Positions 18,233 to 26,559 of a stretch of 58,414 nucleotides of DNA are shown here, in pieces (position 1 is the first letter of the stretch; the number at the start of each line of letters is the position of its first letter). The position numbers and the translations under genes are program-made. Source of the DNA: Acetobacteraceae bacterium AT-5844 (GTDB taxonomy: Bacteria > Pseudomonadota > Alphaproteobacteria > Acetobacterales > Acetobacteraceae); contig JH599969.1 in assembly GCA_000245075.1 (NCBI GenBank), positions 22,186-80,599 of the forward strand, written 5' to 3'. The notes below the pieces were generated by a model. The model searched no databases. It was not told the DNA's origin and saw only the letters and a program-made list of their open reading frames with translations.

Positions 18233-18397
18233 CCTGGCTGGTCTTCCCCCCTCGTCATGGCTTGGCGCGAAGGGCGAGTGGTTGCCGCGCCAGCCTGTCA
18301 TCCGCCGTTATGCCCCGGCCCATGACAGCACGGATGAGCAGGAAATCCCAAAGCTGGACCCAGAGTCCCGATATGCCCAGAGCTGCGACGGCAGGCT

Positions 18398-18415
18398 CTG
18401 TCGTAAAACTGTCAT
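18398..18415 (+). promoter_or_regulatory. Pho box (PhoB binding site) upstream of the Na+/phosphate cotransporter
   Basis: CTGTCGT-AAAA-CTGTCAT: two 7-bp direct repeats with 11-bp spacing, differing from the textbook Pho box by one base and followed by AAAT. It lies 68 bases before the ATG at 18484, with a possible -10 (CATAGT) about 10 bases downstream, as expected where PhoB replaces the -35. It lies in a divergent intergenic region but points towards the transporter. Confidence 0.8.
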
Positions 18416-18483
18416 AAATACCCATAGTACAAGCTTCCGGCCTGGCCCCGCCGGATACGCCGTAGACAGGGGAGACGTGCCTC

Positions 18484-20163
18484 ATGCCCTTCATCCTCAC
18501 GCTGATCAGCCTGGCCGGGTCCATCGCCTTGCTGCTGTGGGGCACGCGCATGGTGCAGACCGGCGTGCAGCGCGCCTTCGGCCCCCGGCTGCGTGTGGCG
18601 CTGGGGCACGCGCTCAGCAACCGCGTGAAGGCCTTCCTGGCGGGCATGGGCGTCACCGCCGCGCTGCAAAGCAGCACCGCCACCGGGCTGATGGTCGCGG
18701 GCTTCGCGGGCAGGGGGCTGGTCGGGCTGGTGCCGGCGCTCGCCGTCATGCTGGGCGCCAATGTCGGCACGACATTGATCGTGCAGCTCCTCTCCTTCGA
18801 CATTGCCGCCGTCTCGCCCATGCTGGTGCTGGCGGGCTTCATCATGTTCCGCCGGCCGCCGGGCTCGGCGGTGCATGATCTGGGGCGGGCGGTCATCGGG
18901 CTGGGCCTGATGCTGCTGGCCCTGCGGCAATTGCTGGAGCTGATGGCGCCGCTGGAGCATTCCGACACGATGCGGGAACTGCTGCGGCTGGTCTCCGTCG
19001 TGCCGCTGGTGGATGTGCTGCTGGCGGCGGTGCTCACCTGGGCGATGCATTCCTCCGTGGCGGTGGTGCTGCTGGTCATGTCTCTGGCCACGCATGGGAT
19101 CGTGACGCCCGAAGCCGCCTTCGCCCTGGTGCTGGGCGCCAATCTGGGCAGCGCCGCCAACCCGCTTCTGGAGGGCGCGGGGCGGGATGATCCCGCCGCG
19201 CGCCGCATGCCGCTCGGCAACCTTCTCAACCGGGTGGTGGGGCTGGCGGTGGCCATGCCGCTGCTGCCCTGGCTCTCCGGCTGGCTGGTGGAGGCGGCGG
19301 GCGACCCGGCGCGGGCGGTGGCGCTGTTCCACACCGGCTTCAACCTGGCCCTGGCGGCGGCCTTCCTGCCGCTGCTGACCCCCTATGCCGCGCTGCTGCG
19401 CCGCTGGCTGCCGGACCGCCCGGCGGCGGCAGACCCCGCCCGCCCGCTCTATCTGGACCCGATGGCGCAGCTCACCCCCGCCATCGCGCTGGGTTGCGCG
19501 GCGCGGGAGGCGCTGCGCATGGCGGATGTGCTGGAGGAGTTGCTGGCGGGCGCGCGGGAAGCCCTGGGTGCCCGCCGCGCGCCCCAGGGCACCAAGGAGC
19601 TGGACGAGGTGCTGGCACGGCTGGCCACCGCCATCCGGAGCTATCTGGCGGCGCTGGATACCGAATCGCTCCACGACTCGGACCATCGCCGGATGCAGGA
19701 GATCGTCTCCTTCGTGACTCAGCTCGACCAGGCGGGGAGCGTGGCGCGGCGCATCCTGCTGCCGCATGCGGGGGAGGTGTGGAAGCAGGACCAGCCCATG
19801 CCGGCCGGCAGCCTGGAGGAACTCCGCCGGCTGCTGGACCGGCTGGGGAGCAATCTGCGCACCGCTGCCTCTCTCTTCATGACCGAGGACCCTCGCGCCG
19901 CCCGCCTGCTGGCGGAGGAGAAGGCGGTGTTCCGCGAGGTGGAGGCCGAGATGGTCCGCAGCCACCTGGAACGCCTGCGGGAGGGGGGCAGGGAATCGGT
20001 GGCGGCCAACGCACTGCACCTCGATTTGCTGCGGGATATCAAACAGATCAACAGCCACATCGTGGCCGCCGCCGCCTATCCGGTGCTGGAGCGGAATGGT
20101 GAGCTGCTGCCCAGCCGCCTCGCGCCGCGGGGCAGCCATGAAGAAAAAATTGCCGTGTCCTGA
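18484..20163 (+). CDS. Na+/phosphate cotransporter (NptA/YjbB family) with PhoU-like C-terminus
   Basis: A 559-residue inner-membrane protein. The N-terminal ~310 residues carry 8-9 helices with the duplicated Na/Pi motif: ALQSSTATGLMVAGFAGRGL (first repeat) and MHSSVAVVLLVMSLATHG (second). From ~residue 330 the protein is helical and soluble (DPMAQLTPAIALGCAAREALRMADVLEELL...), matching the PhoU-like extension of bacterial NptA proteins. It may import or export phosphate with sodium. The near-consensus Pho box upstream places it in the phosphate-starvation regulon, which fits the function. ATG 18484 follows GGGGAGACG. Confidence 0.93.
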   Translation: MPFILTLISLAGSIALLLWGTRMVQTGVQRAFGPRLRVALGHALSNRVKAFLAGMGVTAALQSSTATGLMVAGFAGRGLVGLVPALAVMLGANVGTTLIVQLLSFDIAAVSPMLVLAGFIMFRRPPGSAVHDLGRAVIGLGLMLLALRQLLELMAPLEHSDTMRELLRLVSVVPLVDVLLAAVLTWAMHSSVAVVLLVMSLATHGIVTPEAAFALVLGANLGSAANPLLEGAGRDDPAARRMPLGNLLNRVVGLAVAMPLLPWLSGWLVEAAGDPARAVALFHTGFNLALAAAFLPLLTPYAALLRRWLPDRPAAADPARPLYLDPMAQLTPAIALGCAAREALRMADVLEELLAGAREALGARRAPQGTKELDEVLARLATAIRSYLAALDTESLHDSDHRRMQEIVSFVTQLDQAGSVARRILLPHAGEVWKQDQPMPAGSLEELRRLLDRLGSNLRTAASLFMTEDPRAARLLAEEKAVFREVEAEMVRSHLERLREGGRESVAANALHLDLLRDIKQINSHIVAAAAYPVLERNGELLPSRLAPRGSHEEKIAVS

Positions 20164-20255
20164 GCCGGGGGACATGTCTGTGGACAGAGTGGCAAAAACC
20201 GGCCTTTGCCAGCCACTTCCGCCCACTTATCCCCTGCGGGGAAAACAGGCCGCAC

Positions 20256-20302
20256 CCCCTAGAATTGGGGTTTCCGATGCATCCCGGTTCTAAATCTGGT
20301 GT
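20256..20302 (+). promoter_or_regulatory. Candidate pair of NrdR boxes upstream of nrdA
   Basis: Two imperfect 16-bp sites: cccCTAGAATTGGggt (20256-20271) and gttCTAAATCTGGtgt (20287-20302). Their cores match the NrdR consensus CwAtATaTwG at 6 and 7 of 10 positions. The cores are exactly 31 bp apart, the three-turn spacing usual for NrdR pairs upstream of ribonucleotide reductase genes. They lie 70-116 bases before the nrdA start. Match quality is moderate; spacing and context add most of the support. Confidence 0.6.
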
Positions 20303-20371
20303 TGATGACGCAGGGGCGCCGGTGCAAATCTGCCCTCCTTCGCCCTACCAGCCTGCCGAGGATTCACCGCC

Positions 20372-22231
20372 GTGTTCGATGCCGTTCAGCTCGAAGGCCA
20401 TAGCCAGGTTCGCCTGGACCGTTCTCGCGACGCGCTGCTGACCGATTTCGGCAAGGCGACCCTCGACGACCGATACCTGCTGCCCGGCGAGTCCTATCAG
20501 GACCTCTTCGCCCGCGTTGCCAGCGCCTATGGCGACGACCCGGCCCATGCCCAGCGCATCTACGACTACATCAGCAAGCTGTGGTTCATGCCGGCCACCC
20601 CCGTGCTGTCCAATGGCGGCACCACGCGCGGCCTGCCCATCTCCTGCTTCCTGAACGAGGCCAATGACAGCCTGGACGGCATCGTCGGACTCTGGAACGA
20701 GAATGTCTGGCTGGCGGCCAAAGGCGGCGGCATCGGCTCCTACTGGGGCAACCTGCGCTCCATCGGCGAGAAGGTGGGCCAGAACGGCAAGACCAGCGGC
20801 ATCGTCCCCTTCATCCGGGTGATGGACAGCCTGACGCTGGCCATTTCCCAGGGCTCGCTGCGGCGCGGCTCGGCGGCGGTGTATCTGCCGGTCTCCCACC
20901 CGGAGATCGAGGAATTCATCGACATCCGCCGCCCCACCGGCGGCGACCCGAACCGCAAGGCGCTGAACCTGCACCACGGCATCCTCATCCCGGACGCGTT
21001 CATGCGCGCCGTGGAAGCCGATGAGGAATGGGCGCTGACCTCGCCCAAGGATGGCGCCATCATCCGCAAGGTCTCGGCCCGCGGGCTCTGGATCCGCATC
21101 CTGATGGCGCGCATCGAACAGGGCGAGCCGTACATCATCTATTCCGACCACGTGAACAATGCGCGGCCGGAGCACCAGAAGCTGGCCGGGCTGGAGGTGA
21201 AGACCTCCAACCTCTGCTCCGAAATCACGCTCCCCACCGGCCGCGACCATCTCGGCCAGGAGCGGACGGCGGTGTGCTGCCTGTCCTCCCTCAACCTCGA
21301 GACCTGGTTCGAGTGGAAGGACGACCCGCACTTCATTCCCGACGTCATGCGATTCCTGGACAACGTCCTGCAGAACTTCATCGACACCGCGCCGGATTCC
21401 ATGGCCCGCGCCCGCTACAGCGCGATGCGGGAGCGTTCGGTCGGCCTCGGCGTGATGGGCTTCCACTCCTTCCTGCAGGCGCAGAACGTGCCGTTCGAAA
21501 GCGTGATCGCGAAGGTGTGGAACACGCGGATGTTCAAGCACATCCGCGCCCAGGCCGATGTGGCGAGCCGCAAGCTGGCGGAAGAGCGCGGCCCATGCCC
21601 CGATGCCGCTGAATACGGTTTCATGGAGCGCTTTTCGAACAAGATGGCGATCGCGCCCACGGCGTCCATCTCCATCATCTGCGGCGGCGCCTCCCCGGGC
21701 ATCGAGCCGATCGCGGCGAATGTCTATAACCACAAGACGCTCTCCGGCAGCTTCATCGTGCGCAACCCGTCGCTGAAGAAGGTGCTGGCCAAGCACGGCC
21801 GCGACGACGATGAGACCTGGACCGCCATCACGGTGAACAAGGGCAGCGTGCAGCACCTGGACTTCCTGAGCGAGCAGGAGAAGGCCGTCTTCAAGACCGC
21901 CTTCGAACTCGACCAACGCTGGGTGGTGGAACATGCGGCGGACCGCACGCCCTATATCTGCCAGAGCCAGTCCGTGAACCTGTTCCTGCCGGCCGACGTG
22001 CATAAGCGCGACCTGCACCAGATCCACTACCAGGCGTGGAAGAAGGGCGTGAAGTCGCTCTACTACTGCCGCTCGCTCTCCATCCAGCGCGCCGACACCA
22101 TCAGCGAAAAGGTGGCCGTGCAGCCGAAGCTGGGCATCGCCGAAAGCCTGGAAGCCGTGCTGCCGCTGACAACCGCCGTCGCCGCGCCGGTGGAAAGCAC
22201 GAATTACGAAGAGTGCCTGGCCTGCCAGTGA
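20372..22231 (+). CDS. nrdA: Class I ribonucleoside-diphosphate reductase, alpha (catalytic) subunit
   Basis: A 619-residue large subunit that reduces ribonucleotides to deoxyribonucleotides. Active-site elements are all visible: the redox cysteine of LPISCFL, the radical motif NLCSEI (Asn/Cys/Glu), the partner cysteine of CCLSSLNLE, the radical-transfer tyrosines of LYYCRS, and the C-terminal shuttle pair CLACQ. It is ~140 residues shorter than E. coli NrdA, and the N-terminus has no ATP-cone, so overall activity should not be controlled by dATP through this domain. ATG is at 20372. The beta subunit is not adjacent but at 25074. A strong terminator follows inside the repeat. Confidence 0.95.
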   Translation: MFDAVQLEGHSQVRLDRSRDALLTDFGKATLDDRYLLPGESYQDLFARVASAYGDDPAHAQRIYDYISKLWFMPATPVLSNGGTTRGLPISCFLNEANDSLDGIVGLWNENVWLAAKGGGIGSYWGNLRSIGEKVGQNGKTSGIVPFIRVMDSLTLAISQGSLRRGSAAVYLPVSHPEIEEFIDIRRPTGGDPNRKALNLHHGILIPDAFMRAVEADEEWALTSPKDGAIIRKVSARGLWIRILMARIEQGEPYIIYSDHVNNARPEHQKLAGLEVKTSNLCSEITLPTGRDHLGQERTAVCCLSSLNLETWFEWKDDPHFIPDVMRFLDNVLQNFIDTAPDSMARARYSAMRERSVGLGVMGFHSFLQAQNVPFESVIAKVWNTRMFKHIRAQADVASRKLAEERGPCPDAAEYGFMERFSNKMAIAPTASISIICGGASPGIEPIAANVYNHKTLSGSFIVRNPSLKKVLAKHGRDDDETWTAITVNKGSVQHLDFLSEQEKAVFKTAFELDQRWVVEHAADRTPYICQSQSVNLFLPADVHKRDLHQIHYQAWKKGVKSLYYCRSLSIQRADTISEKVAVQPKLGIAESLEAVLPLTTAVAAPVESTNYEECLACQ

Positions 22232-22250
22232 TAGGTTGAGAGAGGGAAGG

Positions 22251-22518
22251 CTGGGGGGAATGAATTCCCCCCAGAGCCCCCCTTCTTTTCTTTTGCGGTG
22301 TTTTCGGGTGCGCCCTGCGGGCGACACCCTTTTTTATGTGCTGCGGGTTGGGCGCGCCGAGGGCCTTATTTGGCCCTCGGCGACTGAGGGTTCAGCGCGC
22401 GTGGCCTTTTAGGATTTTAGCTTTGCTGGAATGGCCTCATCGTTTGTCCTGAAGCCCGACCCAAAACTCGAAGAAAAAGATGAGGGTGGCCTGGAGGGAG
22501 AATTCTTTCTCCCTCCAG
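22251..22518. repeat. Cruciform intergenic repeat, copy B (core inverted)
   Basis: The left hairpin is CTGGGGGGAAT-ga-ATTCCCCCCAG (11 bp, 22251-22274), followed by the pyrimidine arm CCCCCCTTCTTTTCTTTT. The right side has the purine arm CTCGAAGAAAAAGATGAGGG and hairpin CTGGAGGGAGAA-ttct-TTCTCCCTCCAG (12 bp, 22491-22518). The core is inverted relative to copies A and D: an 11-bp perfect hairpin at 22355-22365/22372-22382, with AAAAGGC on the minus strand at 22410-22404. It fills the whole gap between convergent nrdA and the DUF4186 gene, starting 20 bases after one stop and ending 12 before the other. Confidence 0.8.
22306..22335 (+). terminator. Rho-independent terminator of nrdA inside repeat copy B
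   Basis: GGGTG-GCCC pairs with GGGC-CACCC around a TGC loop, with a small internal bulge, followed at once by a run of six T residues (22330-22335). It lies 75 bases after the nrdA stop. Confidence 0.7.
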
Positions 22519-22529
22519 CTTCTTCCCTC

Positions 22530-22889
22530 TCAATCCGTGCTCTGCCCCCGCAGCCAGCGCTCGATGGCGGCGACGGCGTGTTGCTGCTCCTCCAACGTCA
22601 TCGCTTTCCCAGCCGGGATATCGTGCCACTTCGCCAGGCAGCCACGGCAGCAAGTGGCCGTGGCGTGCTGGGCGATGAAGACGGGGTGGCCGCGGAACGG
22701 GGTCTGGCGCCCGTCATTCGCGGGCTGTGCTGGTGCCAGGCGCTGCGCCACGAAGTCCCGCGCGTGGGAGAGCACGGTGTCCATGCCCTTGTCCCGCAGA
22801 TAGGCCTGTTCGCGCGCTCCCAGCCGGAAGCGCATGCGGAAGGCGGAGGCAGGCAGGCGGGCAAAGACGGCATCCAGCGGCCGTGTCAT
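22530..22889 (-). CDS. DUF4186 domain-containing protein
   Basis: A 119-residue cytoplasmic protein I recognise as DUF4186. Signature stretches are YLRDKGMDTVLSHARDFVAQRL, GRQTPFRGHPVFIAQHATATCC and CCRGCLAKWHDIPAGKAM. The conserved His and Cys residues (GHPVF, QHATATCCRGC) suggest a metal site. No function is established. Its ATG at 22889 overlaps the stop of the upstream transporter gene (ATGA), so the two are translationally coupled. Confidence 0.85.
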   Translation of the reverse strand: MTRPLDAVFARLPASAFRMRFRLGAREQAYLRDKGMDTVLSHARDFVAQRLAPAQPANDGRQTPFRGHPVFIAQHATATCCRGCLAKWHDIPAGKAMTLEEQQHAVAAIERWLRGQSTD

Positions 22890-23776
22890 GGCGGCGAGGG
22901 GCGTCCTTTTCCAAGTTGCTGTTCACGCAGGAAGATGAATAGCCCGGCGCCCATGATGATGGCGGCGCCGGCCATGGTCAGCCCGTCGATCATCTCGCCG
23001 AAGAAGACGTAGCCAAAGATGATGCCCCAGAGGATGAGCGTGTACTGGTAGGGCACCACCACGGAAGCGGGGGCCAGCCACAGGGCGCGGTTGACGCAGA
23101 GATTGCCGCCGAGCGAGCCCACGCCGAGGAACAGCATCAGCAGGAGGTCGATCCAGCTGGGCGAGGTCCAGCCCTGGAAGGAGACCATGACGATACCGAA
23201 GGTAAGGGCGGCGATGAGCTGCGCCGTCATCAGCACCGTGCCCGGCGTGCCGGCCAGCTTGCGGGTCGCCACCATGAAGCAGGCGTAGCAGAAGCTGCCC
23301 ACCAGCGCGCAGGCCGCGCCGAGGGAGATGGAATCGGGCGAGGGGTGCAGCGCCAGCACGACACCGCAGAAGCCGATGCCAACGGCGGTCCAGCGCCGCC
23401 AGCCGACTTTCTCGCCCAGCAGGAAGGGGGAGAGGGCAGTGACGTAGATGGGGCCGGCCATGTAGTAGGTCATGACCTCCGCCAGCGGCAGGGCCGTCAG
23501 CGCCCAGAAGAACAGCGCCGATTCCAGTGTGGAGAAGCAGACGCGCAGCAATTGCAGCCAGGGCCGCCCGGCGCCCAGGAAGGCATTGGGCCCCGCGCGG
23601 TAGATGAAGGGCGCCATGACGCACAGGCCGGAGATGCTGCGCACCAGCAGCAGTTGGCCGACGGTATAGGCACCGACCAGCCATTTCCCCAGCGTGTCGT
23701 TGACGGCGAAGAGCAGCACGCCGGCCAGCATCATGATGATGCCGGCGGTGTTGCCCTGGCGGCTCAGGAACTGCAT
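22886..23776 (-). CDS. DMT-superfamily (EamA) transporter
   Basis: A 296-residue inner-membrane protein with ten transmembrane helices in two EamA repeats. Typical segments are GVLLFAVNDTLGKWLVG, SALFFWALTALPLAEVMTYYMAGPIYVTALS and ASVVVPYQYTLILWGIIFGYVFFGE. The start chosen is ATG 23776, preceded by GGGGGG; ATG 23785 is also possible. Longer in-frame extensions upstream are basic and look non-coding. The substrate is unknown; members export amino acids or metabolites. The 236-base gap to the divergent DHDPS-family gene shows no clear motif. Confidence 0.88.
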   Translation of the reverse strand: MQFLSRQGNTAGIIMMLAGVLLFAVNDTLGKWLVGAYTVGQLLLVRSISGLCVMAPFIYRAGPNAFLGAGRPWLQLLRVCFSTLESALFFWALTALPLAEVMTYYMAGPIYVTALSPFLLGEKVGWRRWTAVGIGFCGVVLALHPSPDSISLGAACALVGSFCYACFMVATRKLAGTPGTVLMTAQLIAALTFGIVMVSFQGWTSPSWIDLLLMLFLGVGSLGGNLCVNRALWLAPASVVVPYQYTLILWGIIFGYVFFGEMIDGLTMAGAAIIMGAGLFIFLREQQLGKGRPSPP

Positions 23777-24012
23777 GGCGCCCCCCATCCGGGCAGGCGA
23801 GCGCGAAGCGCCGCGCGAGGCGGGTCGGTAAAAATGGGTTTGCCCCTTTATCTCTCTGGCGCCGTCTGGCTGGCCGTGTGCGGGGCGCATTGTTTCTTGG
23901 CGCCTGTCCGGCGGCAAGCGGGTGCCAGCGCGGGCGGGGCATGCCGTGACGCCTGTGGACGGCGACTTGTTCCTGTGCAGCATGGAAGGTGTAGATACAG
24001 GGAGCGCCTCCG

Positions 24013-24903
24013 ATGCAGTTCCAGGGCCTTTCGGCCTTTCCCATTACCCCCGCCGATGCGCAGGGCCATGTCGACACCGCCGCCCTGGGCCGCCTGCTGC
24101 GACGTCTGGCCGAGGCCGGGGTGGATTCCGTGGGGCTTCTGGGCAGCACCGGCACCTATGCCTATCTGAGCCGCGCGGAGCGTCGCCGGGCCGTGGAGGC
24201 GGCGGTGAAGGAGCTGCATGGCAGCGTGCCGCTGCTGGTCGGCATTGGCGCGCTGCGCACGGATGACGCGGTGCGCCATGGCCAGGATGCGAAGGCGGCC
24301 GGGGCGGATGCGGTGCTGCTGGCGCCCGTTTCCTACACCCCGCTGACGGATGACGAGGGGTTCGAGCATTTCGCCACGGTGGCGCGCTCCGTGGACCTGC
24401 CGGTGGTCATCTACAACAACCCGGGTACGACGCATTTCAGCTTCAGCCCGGCGCTGATCGGGCGGCTGAGCAGGGTGCCTGGCATCGTGGCAGTGAAGAA
24501 CCCGTCCCCCGACGCGGCGCAGGCGCCGGCCGAGATGGCCGCGCTGCGCACCGCCACGGCAGAGGGCTTCTCCATCGGCCATAGTGGGGACTGGAAGGTG
24601 ACGGAGGCGCTGCTGGCCGGCAGCGAAGCCTGGTACAGCGTCGTCGGCGGCCTGTTCCCGGAGCCGGCAATGAAGATCGTCCGTGCCGCCCGGGCGGGGG
24701 ACGCGGCCGAGGCACGGCGGCTGGATGCCGCGCTACAGCCGTTGTGGGACCTGTTCATCGCCCATAGCAGCCTGCGTGTCGTCTATGCCGCCGCCAACCT
24801 GCTGGGGCTGACGGATGCCGCCCCGCCGCGCCCGATCCTGCCCCTGGCGGAGCCGGTGCGGCAGCAGGGGAAGGAGGTTCTCGACAAGCTGGGGCTGCGC
24901 TGA
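24013..24903 (+). CDS. Dihydrodipicolinate synthase / N-acetylneuraminate lyase family aldolase
   Basis: A 296-residue class I aldolase of the DapA/NanA superfamily (TIM barrel). It has GLLGSTGTYAYLSRAERRRAV, the catalytic tyrosine in YNNPG (Tyr134) and the Schiff-base lysine in VAVKNPS (Lys162). Where true DapA has an arginine soon after the YN-P motif to bind the substrate carboxylate, this protein reads GTTHF. A role in lysine biosynthesis is therefore doubtful, and another 2-oxo-acid aldolase or dehydratase activity is likelier. ATG 24013 follows GGAGCGCCTCCG. It lies between the two separated ribonucleotide reductase genes with no evident functional link. Confidence 0.85.
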   Translation: MQFQGLSAFPITPADAQGHVDTAALGRLLRRLAEAGVDSVGLLGSTGTYAYLSRAERRRAVEAAVKELHGSVPLLVGIGALRTDDAVRHGQDAKAAGADAVLLAPVSYTPLTDDEGFEHFATVARSVDLPVVIYNNPGTTHFSFSPALIGRLSRVPGIVAVKNPSPDAAQAPAEMAALRTATAEGFSIGHSGDWKVTEALLAGSEAWYSVVGGLFPEPAMKIVRAARAGDAAEARRLDAALQPLWDLFIAHSSLRVVYAAANLLGLTDAAPPRPILPLAEPVRQQGKEVLDKLGLR

Positions 24904-25073
24904 GCGGGGGCAGGCGGAGGCGCGCAAGCCGCGCCGCTGCCCGACCAGCCCTGCGGTGGAATCGCTTTTCCCGCCGGGGCGCCCCCGGTAAGACGGCCCA
25001 TCGCCGCCCCGCGGCCGCGACCATGGCCACGCCCATGGTTGCCGCGGGCCGCCCTTGCCGGAGACCGCTGCCG

Positions 25074-26108
25074 ATGTCCGACACCCCGGATACCGCCCCG
25101 AAATTCGACCTGCTGACGGCCAACCCCGTCTACAAGCCGTTCCGCTATCCCTGGGCCTATGACGCCTGGATGACGCAGCAGCGCGTCCACTGGCTGCCGG
25201 AAGAAGTTCCGATGGCCGACGACGTGAAGGACTGGCAGAAGAATCTGACGGAGGTTGAGCGCAACCTCGTCACGCAGATCTTCCGCTTCTTCACGCAGTC
25301 CGACGTGGAAGTGAACAACTGCTACATGAAGCATTACAGCCAGGTCTTCAAACCGACCGAAGTGCTGATGATGCTCTCCGCCTTCTCCAACATCGAGACA
25401 GTGCACATCGCGGCCTATGCGCATCTGCTCGATACCATCGGCATGCCGGAAGTCGAGTACACGGCCTTCCTCAAATACAAGGAGATGAAGGACAAGTACG
25501 ACTACATGCAGTCCTTCACCATGGACAGCAAGCACGAGATCGCCAAGACCCTGGCGGCTTTCGGCGCGTTCACGGAAGGCCTGCAGCTCTTTGCCTCCTT
25601 CGCGATCCTGCTGAACTTCCCGCGCTTCAACAAGATGAAGGGCATGGGGCAGATCGTGACGTGGTCGGTGCGCGACGAGACGCTGCACTGCCTCTCCGTC
25701 ATCCGCCTCTTCCGCACCTTCGTGCAGGAGAACCCGGAGATCTGGACGCAGCAGCTGCGTGACGATCTGCGCGAGATCTGCGAGACCATCGTCCATCACG
25801 AGGACGCCTTCATCGACCTCGCCTTCGAGATGGGCGACGTGCAGGGCCTGACCGCGGCCGAGGTGAAGCAGTATATCCGCTTCATCGCCGACCGCCGGCT
25901 GCAGCAGCTCGGCCTCGACACCGTCTACAATATCGAGAAGAACCCGCTGCCCTGGCTGGATGAAATCCTGAATGCCGTGGAGCACATGAACTTCTTCGAA
26001 GGCCGTGCCACGGAATACTCCAAGGCCAGCACCAGCGGCACCTGGGAGGAAGCCTTCGCCGATGGCGTGTTCACCGACAAGCAGCCCGAAGGCGACATCC
26101 TGCCCTGA
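25074..26108 (+). CDS. nrdB: Class I ribonucleoside-diphosphate reductase, beta (radical-generating) subunit
   Basis: A 344-residue ferritin-like helical subunit. Metal ligands and the radical tyrosine can be read in NIETVHIAAYAHL (Glu, His, Tyr in class Ia spacing). Further ligands lie in FGAFTEGLQLFASF and in the VRDETLHCLS motif (Glu, His). Having Tyr rather than Phe at the radical position argues against a class Ic enzyme. It has no N-terminal ATP-cone. The start at ATG 25074 (GGAG 11 bases upstream) is preferred over 25023. It partners nrdA at 20372. No NrdR-like pair was seen in the 170 bases upstream. Confidence 0.95.
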   Translation: MSDTPDTAPKFDLLTANPVYKPFRYPWAYDAWMTQQRVHWLPEEVPMADDVKDWQKNLTEVERNLVTQIFRFFTQSDVEVNNCYMKHYSQVFKPTEVLMMLSAFSNIETVHIAAYAHLLDTIGMPEVEYTAFLKYKEMKDKYDYMQSFTMDSKHEIAKTLAAFGAFTEGLQLFASFAILLNFPRFNKMKGMGQIVTWSVRDETLHCLSVIRLFRTFVQENPEIWTQQLRDDLREICETIVHHEDAFIDLAFEMGDVQGLTAAEVKQYIRFIADRRLQQLGLDTVYNIEKNPLPWLDEILNAVEHMNFFEGRATEYSKASTSGTWEEAFADGVFTDKQPEGDILP

Positions 26109-26117
26109 GGCCAGGAT

Positions 26118-26144
26118 GCGGGCGGAGGGGCAACCTCCGCCCGC
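26118..26144. terminator. Hairpin between convergent nrdB and DUF2934 gene
   Basis: GCGGGCGGAGG (26118-26128) pairs perfectly with CCTCCGCCCGC (26134-26144) over a 5-nt loop, between the two stop codons. There is no T tract. It is probably a bidirectional 3'-end structure. Confidence 0.55.
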
Positions 26145-26152
26145 CGGCGCGC

Positions 26153-26506
26153 TCAGGCGCCCTTTTTCGGCGCGCGGGGCTTCGCCGCCGCCGGCTTCTT
26201 CGGGGCGGCGGGCGCCTTCTTGGCCGCGGCAGGCTTCTTTGCCGGCGCCTTCTTTTCCGGCTTTTCCTTGGCCCCTTCCTGCCACGCGACGTCGGCGCCA
26301 TGGGGCTGTGTCAGGGACGGCGGATCGCTGGCGGGGAAGGTGTTGTCGAGCTGGTCGTCCAGGCTGCCGGGGCCCAGCTCGTGCTCAAGCAGCAACTCGG
26401 CGCGCGCACGGAACCAGTATTCATCAGGCGTGCCATAGGGCTCGCCATCCGCCTGCCACAGGGCATAGGCGCGGTCCCGGATACGCTGTTCAGTATCATC
26501 ACTCAT
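26153..26506 (-). CDS. DUF2934 protein with histone-H1-like Lys/Ala/Pro tail
   Basis: A 117-residue protein. Residues ~5-40 form a DUF2934 domain (RIRDRAYALWQADGEPYGTPDEYWFRARAELL). The middle (~42-75) is acidic-polar, with DNTFPASDPPSLTQ. The C-terminal ~40 residues are a repetitive basic tail of KKPAAAKKAPAAPKKPAAAK type, as in bacterial H1-like proteins. A nucleic-acid-binding role for the tail is inference. ATG at 26506. Confidence 0.85.
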   Translation of the reverse strand: MSDDTEQRIRDRAYALWQADGEPYGTPDEYWFRARAELLLEHELGPGSLDDQLDNTFPASDPPSLTQPHGADVAWQEGAKEKPEKKAPAKKPAAAKKAPAAPKKPAAAKPRAPKKGA

Positions 26507-26559
26507 CCCGCTCTCTCCATCGGTCCTCGTGCCTGAAACTCGTCAGCCCCTTTTGCGTA

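Noticed and set aside
20345-22327. 660-codon open frame antisense to nrdA
   Set aside because: Mirror of conserved nrdA coding; no start context, no recognisable motif.
25077-25086. TGTCCGACAC resembling the GntR operator motif
   Set aside because: Lies inside the nrdB coding start (Ser-Asp-Thr codons) and lacks the second half of the palindrome.
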